Under the pieces are notes generated by a model that was given only the letters and a program-made list of their open reading frames with translations, was not told the DNA's origin and ran no database searches. DNA of 64,000 nucleotides from Nissolia schottii (taxonomy: Eukaryota > Streptophyta > Magnoliopsida > Fabales > Fabaceae), in NCBI GenBank assembly GCA_003254905.1, contig QANU01097977.1, forward strand, positions 72,407 to 136,406, read 5' to 3'. This document shows, piece by piece, positions 25,119 to 36,911 of the stretch. Every line of letters starts with the position of its first letter. Within the stretch, counting starts at the first letter, position 1. A program made the position numbers and the translations under genes.

Positions 25119-25388
25119 TTGTTCATCTGTTTGTTTTGCTACGCAAAGTCATTCTGCGACGAAATCAGGAGGAGGAACAAGGCGGCGGAAGAAGAAGGAA
25201 AAGGGGAAAATAGAGTGCCCTATGATTTGGAACAAATGATTTGCAGCAAGTGTAATTCAGGGAGGTCATGTATTATGTTGTTTCCTTGCAGGCACCTCTG
25301 TTCCTGCAAAGCATGTGAGGCTTTCCTCCAAGCATGCCCTGTCTACCATATGCCAAAGAAGTCTTGCATCAAGACTCTGCTCTTCTAG
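25119..25388 (+). pseudogene. BOI/SBP-type RING-finger C-terminal fragment
   Basis: The frame ends in a C3HC4 RING of the BOI / S-ribonuclease-binding protein class of E3 ubiquitin ligases: CSKCNSGRSCIMLFPCRHLC, then SCKACEAFLQACPVY. Known members of this class have this RING at the very C-terminus after an SBP coiled-coil region. Here that upstream domain is absent, and the last zinc ligand of the CPxC pair is Tyr. The fragment lacks a credible promoter and sits between inverted short repeats (aacacaacc on the left, ggttgtgt arrays on the right). I read it as a gene piece captured by a transposon, not a working ligase. Confidence 0.65.
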
Positions 25389-25529
25389 CCCCATTTTCCA
25401 TATTACAAGCAAAAACATAAAAGATATTATGATGAGATACATAATCCATAGTCATTAGCATAGTCCATTACGATGCAAAATTAATTATTTGAAATAAGTC
25501 TTTTTTTTTATTCTGACAATAGAATTTGC

Positions 25530-26110
25530 TTCAATCACTTAAAGGTTAGGTCTGAGTTCACAAAAAGGTTGTGTCTAAGTATAATTAAAGGTTGTGTTTG
25601 TTTTATTTAAATTGGTTGTGTCTCAAACAACAAAAATGTAGGTCTTTTACTTTGGTAAGATTGTGTCTGTTTTCACCAAAGAATTTATATATATATATAT
25701 ATNGTTGTTTAATAAGGTTAGGTTTGAGTTCACGAAAGGTTGTGTCTAACTATAATAAAATGTTGTGTCTGTTTATTTAAACTAGTTGTGTCTCAAATAA
25801 CAAAAAGGTTAGGGCTTTTACTTTGGTAAGGTTGTGTCTGTTTTCACCAAAGGGTTTCTATATATATATATATAATATGTATATATATAAAGAACGGTTA
25901 GGTCATGTTGTTTAATAAGGTTAGGTTTGAGTTCATGAAAATGTTGTGTTTAAGTATAATAAAAGGTTGTGCGTATTTATTTAAATTGGTTGTGTCTCAC
26001 ACAACTTTGGTAAGGTTGTGTCCATTTTCACCAAAGGGTTGTGTCTGAATATAATAAAAAGTTATGTCTCATTATTTATCATGGTTATGTCTGTGTTTTT
26101 TATATGTTTA
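25530..26110 (+). repeat. GGTTGTGTCT minisatellite, three units of about 200 bp
   Basis: A higher-order unit starts aaggttaggtttgagttcac and runs through several ggttgtgtct motifs to caccaaagggtt and a (TA)n run. It occurs about three times. The single N at 25703 lies in the (TA)n run of the first unit. Here the flanking sequence is a real multi-copy repeat, so the N need not mark a false duplication. Confidence 0.75.
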
Positions 26111-27190
26111 GATACAACCACTGTGATTAGTGAAAACAAAAAGAAATGAAAAGATAAAATCTCAAGAGCCAAATTGAGAGAGAATGTGCGAAACAGTTAT
26201 TTGATTTTTTATTATCTCAGAGATTATTATATTTGAGACGTGTGAGTGGTTATGGTAAAACAATTAAGAGTGTGCTAAGTCAGCAAATTTGAGTTTGTAA
26301 AAATAGCCTAGGTGTGCAAGAATAATTACCATTTTCCTTTTGCCAAACATACCCACTCTAAATCAAACTACCAAGTAACAGCTACAAATTATTGTAATGG
26401 TTGCCCAAAAATTATTCTAACGAATTAATAGTAGTTAATGTTCATTGTCCTCGTTAGTTATCATTCAAATATAACATATAGAAAATTGAATTTATAAGTG
26501 TCAAACAATATAATTAGAGTAAATCTTTAAGTTTGTCTTTAGAATTGTCAGCATTAATTAAGTTTGTTTCTGAATTATAAAAATGATCATATCAATCCTT
26601 AAAATTGTCAAAAGTCGATCAAGTTAATGCTTCGACACCAATCAAATTAGTCTCTTCTAAGAATTAACTTGATTTATTTTTGGTAACCTAATAATTTTCA
26701 TAACCCGACGACGGACTTAATGGACAAATTTAAAGGTTTACTCAATATAAATTCCTCTCAACATCCTATAACAAGTAAAAACTTACTCTCATAAGATCCA
26801 AAATTATTTATAAAAAAAAGCTAAATTAAGATGTTCTCATTTTCAAAATAAAAACAAGGGAAGTACATTTACATAATGACAATTAATTTAATATGATCTT
26901 CTATTAGTATAACATAAACCCTTTAACAGATGGTGATGAAAATGTAATGAGTTCACTAACAAGTCTTCAACTGGAGTTGTGCTAGTTCAGTTACTCCTCC
27001 TCTTCCTCCTCCTTTTTCCTTTTTACTTGTACAATTTGAATTTTGTGCAAGTATTAAGAAAATGATTGAAAAATATGAAAGTAAAAAAAAATTGATAATA
27101 CTTTACACAATTATTCCTATTTAATATAACGATAATGAAGGTAATTGCAGTTATTAATAATGTATAAATATGAGAGAGAATGTTTATATA
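26111..27190. other. AT-rich intergenic sequence
   Basis: I see no gene. The stretch at about 26510-26730 has repeat-like wording (taagtttgtctttagaattg...) typical of old plant repeats, but I cannot classify it. Confidence 0.4.
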
Positions 27191-27196
27191 ATAGGA

Positions 27197-27561
27197 TGAA
27201 TACCCACATAGGTTCTTGAACTCTTTCGCGTTAGCCACGCAAGTCCTTGAACAAAAAAAAAGGTCTTCAACAGTCTCTAAGCTTTCCATTCGCTACCCCC
27301 ACTTCATCCACCGTTAGTTTGCAACATAACGATGCGGTTAACGCCGCCTATTCATTGCATGCCTTATTGTGCATTTCGGGGACTAAATTGAATGTATGGT
27401 GATAAGTAGACGACATTAATGATGTTGTTACATTGTAAACTGATGGAAGGATGAATTGATATATCAAATAAAAACTTAGGAATGCTAATGACATTTTTTT
27501 ATTGTTCAAGGACTTATGTAACTAATGCGAAAAAGTTTGAAGAAAAATGTGGATATTTCCC
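27197..27561. mobile_element. TIR element of about 365 bp (Mutator-like MITE)
   Basis: The left end (from aatacccacataggttcttg to aagtccttgaacaa) and the right end (from ttgttcaaggacttatgtaa to gtggatattt) are inverted repeats of about 55 bp with scattered mismatches. The interior has no coding sequence. The long terminal repeats suggest a non-autonomous Mutator-like element. A target-site duplication is not clear. Confidence 0.65.
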
Positions 27562-27957
27562 TTTTCATATAAGAGTACAATAAAAAAAAAAATTAAAGTG
27601 GTATAAATTTAAAAAATAAACAAGTAAAAAATTAGAAAAGGGAGAGAAGTTAAAAAAAAAAAACCATGATGGAGATCCAATCCAAAAATAGTCCTATTTC
27701 TCCTTATCCTCTCTCCTCTGAATTTGAAATTCAAACTCTTTTCTTTTTTCCTTCTTTTTTCATCTCATCGTAAGTCACAGCACATCTTCAAAAATCTCTT
27801 TTTCTTAGGATCCGATGCCGCACAGACAAATTCAACGTATTTTTTATTTTTGTTTTTAATTCAGAAAAAGCAGGTGCGACTACTTAGTAAAGACAAAAGC
27901 ATGAGAGAGCAATAAATAAATCAAAATCAAAATCAAAATCCATACTGGAAGCGCTCT

Positions 27958-27994
27958 TCAACGGTCGGTCCCCTTCTCCTCTTCAAAACGGCTA
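27958..27994 (+). promoter_or_regulatory. Two MSA-type AACGG motifs upstream of MAP65-3
   Basis: TCAACGGTC lies at 27958-27966 and CAAAACGGCT at about 27984-27993, just before a (CT)n leader at 27999-28020. The mitosis-specific activator element has an AACGG core (consensus YCYAACGGYY) and is bound by MYB3R factors in G2/M genes. Position and spacing suit the core promoter of the cytokinesis gene downstream. Function is inferred. Confidence 0.65.
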
Positions 27995-28145
27995 CATTTT
28001 CTCTCTCTCTCTCTCTCTCGCTCGCCAATTTCAAACTTCAAATCCTATTTTCCACGAAAACTCGCTATTCACTAATACTCTCATTTTCTCGGGGAAAAAA
28101 CCTACGAGAAGGAAAATTCGACCCCGGCACTTCGCTGTTGTTCAG

Positions 28146-28983
28146 GTCAGTAGCACTGCCGATTACACTTCTCGTTTCACTACCTCGCATTCTGCTCCGT
28201 TTTCAGAGGATAGCGGAAACAGCCATAATCCCTAAACTCTGCGAGATCGAAACGTTCGATTTGGTTTTCTATGTGGTTCAGCAAGTTTCTCTTTCCCTCC
28301 TCCCGCTGTGAAATCGGTTGTTTGTGAAATGATGTTAGCTAGTTCCAGATTCTTCCCAGCTGAGATCGATACAGCGTTTTTTTCCCCCTTCTTTTCTCAA
28401 AATTTGAATTCTTATTGAATTCGGGGCTCGATTAGTTTTCCCCCCTTGATGTGGTTCTGTTATGTTCACTTTTTAATTTGAAACGACGGGATTGAGTAGG
28501 TCCATGTTCTAGGAATCCTGCACTAGCTTTGATGTTGATGTTACTAATTCAGGTTTTTTGTTTCCATCATGATGATAAAGGTGTCTTGGTGGGTTTTTAG
28601 GGTTCACAAGTATTTGTGTGAGGAGAACAGTTGAGACGGTAAGTGTGGGAATTCGCTGCTTTTAGAGTTGTAACAATGTAATTTGAGCCATAACATTATG
28701 GGAATGCTTCGAATGATGGCTGCTTTTTATGCATTAGCTGGCAAGTCTTGCTTTTGGTCCTCAGTCAAAATACAAGATCCTTTTCTATATTTAGATGGAG
28801 ACGGGGAGGCCTGTTCTATTCTTTTAATAATTGTTTTTCGGTTGCCAGTATTATGTTAGTTTCTACTCTCCATATCTGTGGCTTTGACCCATAAATTTCC
28901 AGTCAAATTAGAATGGCAGTGTCTTACTTTTAAGTTTTCATTGGTTTGATCTTTTCTGAAATTTTATAGTGTGTTTTTGGCAG
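28146..28983 (+). other. 5' UTR intron of MAP65-3
   Basis: A donor at TTCAG|GTCAGT (28146) and an acceptor at GGCAG|AGACAAG (28983) bracket a T-rich stretch. The rejoined leader then runs 17 bases to the ATG at 29001. This is predicted from splice signals only. Confidence 0.55.
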
Positions 28984-29000
28984 AGACAAGTGCTCTAAAA

Positions 29001-32000
29001 ATGTCTCAACCTCAAAACGATCCCCTCTTGCAAGCTGAAACAACATGTGGATCACTTCTATATGAGCTTCAGGCACGCATTGAAATTTTCTCCAATTATC
29101 TTTTATACCATCCTCCCTCCTCCTCTAACTGTTAAGAGATTCTCATTGTTTTCCTCATTTTCTTTGTTGCTATCAGATAATTTGGGATGAAGTTGGGGAG
29201 ACCGAGACTGACAGAGATAGAATGCTGTTTGAGCTTGAACAAGAGTGCCTAGAAGTGTACAGAAGGAAGGTAGATCAGGCAAATCGTAACAGAGCTCAAT
29301 TAAGGCAGGCAATTGCTGAGTGTGAGGCCGAACTTGCGGCCATCTGTTCAGCAATGGGGGAGCGTCCAGTACATACTAGACAGGTTAGATATTTTATGAA
29401 TTGCTAATTTGCTTATTGTTGTTTTGGAGTTTGTCTGTGTATTGCCTGAATGGGGTTGTTAAAGAGAGCTTAAGCTGAATGAAAATGTGTTTAATGTCAT
29501 AATTTCTGATAATTTGTTATTCAGCTAGACTAATATTATGATTGGTTCTCTCTGTCTTTAGTCTGATCAAAATGCTGGAAGCTTGAAGGAAGAGCACACA
29601 AGAATTCTTCCACAGTTGGAGGAGATGAGAAAAAGGAAGTCTGAGCGTAGAAATCAATTTATAGAAATTCAAGAGCAAATTCAAATTATCTCAATTGAGA
29701 TTCATGGTCCCAGAGAGTATATTCCAGCCGTAGTAGATGAAAATGATTTGTCCTTGAGAAAACTTGAAGATTTGCACAAACAGCTGCATGCACTTCAAAT
29801 TGAAAAGGTCAATAATTCATCTTTACTTCTTTTTTTTACTGTTCCATAAAGTTACAACATTTTCTTATGATGCTCTTTATTACTAGAAATCTAATGATAC
29901 TTGTATTTTTCTTTTTCGTGCAGAGTAGTCGCCTCCAGAAGGTCCAGGAGCACCTGTATACTTTAAATTCTCTATGTACAGTGCTTGGTTTGGACTTTAT
30001 GCAGACAGTCAACGGAATTCATCCCAGTTTGGGGGAATCAGAAGGATCTAAGAGTGTAAGTAATGATACCATCCAGCGGCTGGCTGCTGCTATACAAGAG
30101 CTACGGGAAGTTAAATTGCAGAGGATGCAGAAGGTAACGACTGATTTAGACATAAATTCTGTCACTTTGTATTTAGAACTTTGTGTTCTTTCGTCTGGTT
30201 GATATTTGTAAGTTGCTTATGGTTTGGCAGCTCCAAGATCTTGCAACAACAATGTTGGAGCTCTGGAACTTGATGGACACACCTGTTGAAGAGCAACAGA
30301 TGTTTCAGAATGTTACATGTAATATTGCTGCTTCAGAACATGAAGTAACTGAACCAAACACCTTGTCTGTGGACTTCATCAATTGCGTAAGTTATAAGTT
30401 ACTTGAGTAAAATAATAAGTGCTATATTCATTGACTATGTATGGTTCAGAATTCATGGTGAAGTAATAATGTCATGCAGGTTGAAGCAGAGGTATCTAGA
30501 TTAGAAAAGTTAAAATCAAGTAAAATGAAAGAGCTTGTATTGAAGAAGAGAACTGAGCTAGAGGAGATTTGCCGGAAGACTCATTTGGTTCCAGAAGTAG
30601 ATAATGCAGTGGAATATGTTGTTGAAGCTATAGATTCTGGTAACTTTCTACATTTTACTTTCTAGAAAGGAAATTCTGGACATGAATGTAACTATTTTTT
30701 CTTTTGCAAACTTAAAATTCTGCCTCTTCCTTTCTGGTGCAGGAGCTGTGGACCCTGCTTGTGTGCTTGAACAAATTGAAATTCAGATTTCCCAAGTCAA
30801 AGAGATAGCTTTTAGCAGAAAGGAAATACTTGAAAAGGTTGAGAAATGGTTGGGAGCATGTGATGAAGAGTCTTGGCTTGAAGAATATAATAGGGTTAGT
30901 TGTTTGTATCCTCCTGCAAAATCCATTCTGACTCTTTTTAAAAAAATAAATAAATCATACAACTTTGTAATGTAAGTGTTCATTTTGTTTTTCTTTCAGG
31001 ATGAAAATCGATACAATGCTGGGAGAGGTGCTCATCTTACTCTCAAGCGAGCTGAGAAAGCTCGTGCCTTGGTTAATAAAATTCCAGGTATTTATAGATC
31101 TTAATTGTTACACATAGTTTTTCTTAATTTGTAACCTTTACCATAGTATGGCTCAATGATACAAATACAACAAAATTAAGCGTGAAAAAAGAACCTACAT
31201 GTACTAGATTTAGTGGATTACAATACATTATACAGTGCAGTGTGAGTCTAACTAAATGTTATAATGACCATAAGGTAAGGTGCCAATCATGGAGTAATGA
31301 ACACTAGTTTAATTTTTTGGTTAATTGATATTTTTCTTCAAGTCTTATTCCACTACATTCACCACTAAACTTCATTTCTTTGGTGAGCCGTTTCATTCTG
31401 CTTCCTGCATAAAGTTGTGCCTTTGTTTTTTGTACATCATAGTGTGTATAATTCTAGAATTTCTCTATTTTTGCAAATAGCAATGGTAGATGCATTGGCT
31501 TCAAAAACTATAGCGTGGGAAAAGGAAAAAGGCATTGAGTTCACATATGATGGTGTAAGTTCTCTTCCTACTGAGTTTTTAGATGTCATGTAGTGTTTTT
31601 AAACTTGGTTGCTCAAGTAAATCTGCTGCAAAATTATTCCTGCTGTGTGTGTGTGTGGCTTTCTAGATCCGTCTGCTCTCAATGCTTGAAGAGTACAACA
31701 TATTACGGCAAGAGAAAGAGGAAGAACGTCGTAGGCAGCGGGTATTGGCCTTTTACTGCTTTTAAATAGTAATCCCTGATAATTTTTCTCATCATAAAAC
31801 CCCTTGGTATTGTATCTTAGTTTTGAGATCCTCGTCACATTTTATTGATCTATATCATTCAATAAGTAGATGCTTTGTGTTATTCCTCCAAAACATGTTT
31901 ACACATTATTTTTTTCTGTTTCAGGACCTGAAGAAACTTCAGGGACAGATGATAGCAGAACAGGAGGCACTATATGGGTCAAAACCAAGCCCTTCAAAGC

Positions 32001-33224
32001 CGCAGAGTGTAAAAAAGGCACCTAGGATGTCAACTGGAGGCGTAGCTAGTAGAAGAGTCTCCCTTGGAGGAGCAATGATTCAAACTCCAAAACCTGATTC
32101 CAAAGCTAATAATTCACGTGCCATGAGAAAGACTGGTAAAGGGCAAAATTACATGGATGATGGCATTTCGGGCTTATCACCAGGTAGTTTTCATTTAAAC
32201 TATTTTCCCCCTTTCTATTTTGATTAAAATTAAAGGCTTCCTGATATCTTAGTAATATGAGTTTAATAACTGTGTTGCTTCCTTTTTGGCTGAAAAAGAT
32301 ATCCCTCAGTTTCTGGTTGTTTTGTTGGTATAACCATATTTTCTTTGTTTGAGGAAGCAGCTGATTCCAGTATCAGTGTTTTTTCTACCTGAAAATTTTG
32401 TTCTCAGAATGGGTGACACATGAGAAGAAGCCTTGATCAATGTAATTTTTTATGGGGTTAACGTGTCCAACTTGCTACATAAACCAGCCTCAAAGATTGT
32501 TGGATACCTGTTTAAAATTTTCTTTTGTTTTTGTTCTCTTCTTGATGATGACTCTTTGGTAAGTCAGCTTATGTAGAACCAAGGAACAGCTCATGCAGTA
32601 TTATTATTTGATATTGAAGGGAAGTCAAAGCCACATCTCATGATAAATTTCCCCCGTTTTTTTTGCTGGTTATATATAAGCAATACCCTTTCTTTTGATG
32701 TTTATGGTCGCATAAGTTGAACAAATATGACGACCTTTAGAGCTATTATGAATTTATGAGTATCTTTATTGTTTTCCTGTGTTTATGCAGCTAGAAGAGG
32801 GCTAGATATTGCTGGTGTTCCTGTAAAGAAGTACTCATTTGGTGCTGGGAGTGCTCGTGACGTAGAACCTCCTCTATCTCGACAGCCTTTTTCTCCCATC
32901 TCATCTAGTGTATCATCAAAAGCAAATGTGGCAAATGCCAAAGATGAGCTGAATATGCAGAGTGAGAAGTTGCAGAAAACAATATCACTTAACAACACGC
33001 CATTCTCTACTCCCTCCAAGACATCTACTGTGGTAGATGAAGAGAACAGAACTCCAATGGCAATGCATATCCCTGTCCCTGCTACGCCTTCCACCGTGTC
33101 GGTTCCCATGCATATGGTCATGACTCCAGCTCCTCCTTCATCAGTAGTTCCTTTTGGAGGTGACTTGGTTCAAGAGATTGAGTATTCCTTTGAAGAAAAA
33201 AGGCTCCGTTTTCTGTTAGCATGA
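29001..33224 (+). CDS. MAP65-3: Microtubule-associated protein 65-3 (PLEIADE type)
   Basis: Twelve exons join in frame: 29001-29072, 29177-29383, 29562-29807, 29924-30133, 30231-30386, 30480-30639, 30743-30894, 31000-31087, 31481-31554, 31667-31741, 31925-32183 and 32791-33224. The product has 710 residues, close to the 707 I recall for Arabidopsis MAP65-3. MAP65/PRC1/Ase1 proteins are coiled-coil dimers that cross-link antiparallel microtubules; MAP65-3 holds the phragmoplast midzone together in cytokinesis. Visible marks are [18 protein letters not shown] near residue 24, [15 protein letters not shown] near 247, the microtubule-binding segment [19 protein letters not shown] near 395, then a basic Ser/Pro-rich tail ([24 protein letters not shown]-like) ending [14 protein letters not shown]. 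The end is somewhat shorter than in Arabidopsis. Intron 1 requires a GC donor. MSA motifs upstream fit mitotic expression. Confidence 0.94.
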
Positions 33225-34796
33225 TATTTTTTGTTTGGTTTTTCATTATTTGTTCTTTTTTACCTGTGGTGGAAATCACAAGTCAATTGTAATTGGCTTC
33301 CTGATTGTGTATATGAGATGTGGACGCAGACTAGGACATGGAACAGACTAGTGTGAGAGATTTTACAGCCTCATGCGATTTAATTTTCTTCATTATGCGC
33401 TGATTGTTTCATTTGGAATGTCTTGGATTTTGCAATCTCCACTTATTTTCAGGGAGAGACTATATATGGATCTTATAGAACAGTATTATTATTAAGAAAT
33501 CTAAATCATGCAGGGTTTGGAGTAGGTTTTCAAAGGTCAAACATAAATAACAACTTGAAGCAAGTATAGCTTTACACATAAGAGGTCATAGATTTTTAGC
33601 ATCTAATCTAATAGGTATTCCAAATAGGTATCACAGCATCAAGGCTCAGCTATATTTTCTGATAAACATGATTAAGTTGTCCTTTCTTTTTTTCTTATGA
33701 TGATAAATACATAGGAAAAAGTCCTTTTGGTCAACATAAGCAGTGAATGAGGAGAAGAAAAGGAGAAAGGATGAAACAGTTGGATGAAGAAAATAAGGGG
33801 GAAAAGCAAAAGATGGGAGAGCATGCGTAAACAGTGGCAATCACAGTAGATTCACCAAACCAAGAGGGGTATTTCTTTGGGGCCTTGTAAATTCATGTAT
33901 TTGAGTTTCTTGGTCAACTTTAATTTAACTGAAAAGACAAAGAACTTGTCAGTAGTTGAGGAAATGCAGTGGCTCCAACCCTAACTTTACAGCTTTGAAT
34001 TTTTTCTTTAAGGAAAACCTTTAATTAAATAAATGCCAGTTTCACATAAAAAAGGCATTTTCTTTCCTTTTCAAAAAAATATTACATATTTTTTTAATGC
34101 ATTCAAATTAAGCATCCGCATTCACAGTCATTTATTAAATCAACCTTTATTAAATTTCCAAGGCGGACGTGAACCAATTTCTTAACCAAAATCTATACTT
34201 TGAATTTAACAATTAAAAATATTAATTAATAATTAAATTCCCAATATTTAATTACTTTATTTTAATATTTATTTAAATTTTCCAAATTTTTTTCGCCATT
34301 CTACTTTATTTATTTACTCCACCTTTTCCTGCAAAACCCTAAAATTAGTATAATCAACTCTGGAGAATTTGTGCACAGAGTCTGTATTTTTCTCTGTAAT
34401 TGTAGAATTTTTTTTCTCAAAATTCTGTGTTAATTTCGAAGCTCTCCGTGTTCTCTGCAATGGTGCAGATTTGAGCTCGCAGCACCGCGATTTTCTCGGA
34501 CCCCAAGCTCAAACTGCTCCAATTTCACTTCTGGGTCTTCATCTTTTCTCAAAAAGATTCCGTTTTGAATTTCCCCGTGAGATTGTAAATTTTCCCTGCA
34601 TTCAAATCTATGACCCTTCACCATAGTTGACATTTTTTTCTATTTAAAAAATACCATTTTTTTTCTGATTTTATTTTTGTGTGGGTATCATTGGGTGTTC
34701 AAAGTTTGAATCTTCAATGGTGAGGGTTTAAGAAAGTTTTTTTTTGAGGTTTTGGGGTGTCTTAGTTTTTCTTATTTTCTCTTGATTCACATAAAA
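33225..34796. other. MAP65-3 3' flank and AHL leader region
   Basis: There is no separate gene here. AT-rich sequence at 34000-34320 is followed by a probable AHL 5' leader from about 34360. Open frames in the leader (34369-34626) have no recognisable domain. Confidence 0.5.
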
Positions 34797-36802
34797 ATGG
34801 AGGACAAGGAGAATTTTGGTGCTGGGCATGGCGTGGTGAGTGGTGGTGATGCCCCACAGAGCTTCCACGTGTCTCCCAGAATTGAGACTTTGGACTTTTC
34901 CGGCGGGGCAGCAACGCCGGCGCCGGCACCGGCGACTGAGGGGAAGAAGAAGAGGGGCAGGCCTAGGAAGTATGGGCCCGACGGAAAGCCGACTGCAGCT
35001 GCGGTGGGACCGCTGTCGCCGATGCCCATATCATCGTCGATTCCGTTGACCGGAGAGTTCTCAGCTTGGAAGAGGGGTAGAGGGAGGCCCGTTGAGTCTA
35101 TCAAGAAGTCATCATATAAGTATGAATTTGAACCAAGTCCAGGTGCAGGACCAGGTAAATTATATAGTAGCTCTTTGATCCTTTAAATTTTGACCTTTGA
35201 ATTGAAGACTTTTCCTTTTATGTTTTAAGATTAGTTACTGGTTATGTTTTTTAGTTTTGTTTGTTAGGTTTTTTTTAATGTTACATCTGTTGCTGGGATC
35301 TTGTTGTTTTTTCAGTTTTACGGTTACGTTTGCAGTGTTTGAGAATTTAGAGCAGGAGGGTAGTAAAAATAGTGATTCTTTCTAAGGTAGTAGCTCCTGT
35401 CTTTTACCTCTTTTTCGGAGGAATATCATAAATGATTTCTTTGTTTTACCCTTTGGGTTCTAATTGATTTGGAAGTAATCGTTAGAACAGTTAGTTATTT
35501 TCTACGATCTTAATGTTTAGTGTGTAGTTAATTTTTTTAGATTTGATTTATGGTTTTGTAATAGAGTTTATCTGGGGTGGGGGTGGGGGTAGGAGTGGAC
35601 CCTTGGAGATTCCTTTTTTTCACATCTAGGAATACAAGTTGTGAGATGGATGAGGATATTTTGTGGTTGAAAGTGAGACTGGTTTTTGTTTCAGATAGCA
35701 CACACACGCTCTTTATTTTCCTTTATTATAGGAGGAAAGGATGGCATAATCTGACCATGTAAACAATTAGACTAAATGAAGGCTCTTGCTTATTCAACTG
35801 ATTGAGTCCAGTAGTTAGCGTATGTGACCACTCTTGAACTGGTCCAAGCTCCAAAGTCCAAACTAATATTTATTTTTAACAGCTAACTAACTGCCTTGTA
35901 GGATATTGGGCAATTTGGTGTTGCCAAATAAGGACCTTAAATTGAATAATCTGATCAGGGGTGATTGTTCAATATGCATGATTTGAAAAATGGGTTGCGT
36001 TATTGGCATTTTGGTTGGGAAAATTTTCAATTGGTTGAGTTTATCTATGCAGGATGTTGTAGTGTTCTCTTTTATATATCATTCAAATGTAGTGAAGTAT
36101 TTTATTAAATTCATGGAGGAGCTTTTGGATGGAGGATAAGGTAAAGGTTTTACGTGAAGCATCCTACACATGGGGGATTTTAATTAAATACTCTCCGGTA
36201 TTTTTGTTTGGAACATTTTAAGGTTCCTCAAATTCTGGAGTACTTTAAAAAGTGAAACAAAGGGAAGAAAAACCACAACTTGATCCCTCATTTCCTCCTT
36301 CTTCCTTTGCTTTTTTTCCCTTTTCTTTCTATCCCGGCCATCCAAATATACCTCTACGTGCAGGATATATTTCCACATCATGATGTTGTTGGACATGGTG
36401 GACACTCTTATGCTACTTTTAGGTTGTCTGTGCACATGTTTTTTTTTTACTATATCTGAAGTTAATAGCTAACCCTGGTTCATTAATTATTTTTATCAGG
36501 TTTTTCTCTGTCTTTGACTCTTGGTAGGTTATGAAGGAGGTTTCGTATTCAGTTAAATATAGAAAAGTAATTTGTTTATGAAATTGATTGGTGAAAGGGG
36601 AGTGGATCTAGGGTATCTTGTGGACAGTTATGATCCCTACCATCTTATTGCAAAGCATAGTTTGAGAATGTTGCTAATCGCATATAGAAAAACAGATGCT
36701 TTATTCACTTGATCCTGGTCAGTGATGCATCTGAAATTAGGGTTATAATAGGATACGAGGCGGACTTTTAACATCTGAATCCTTGGATGCAACTTCCTGT
36801 TT

Positions 36803-36842
<40 letters not shown>

Positions 36843-36878
36843 AAGTAAATTAGGTAGAAAGTTTCTTTTATTCTTTTA

Positions 36879-36911
<33 letters not shown>

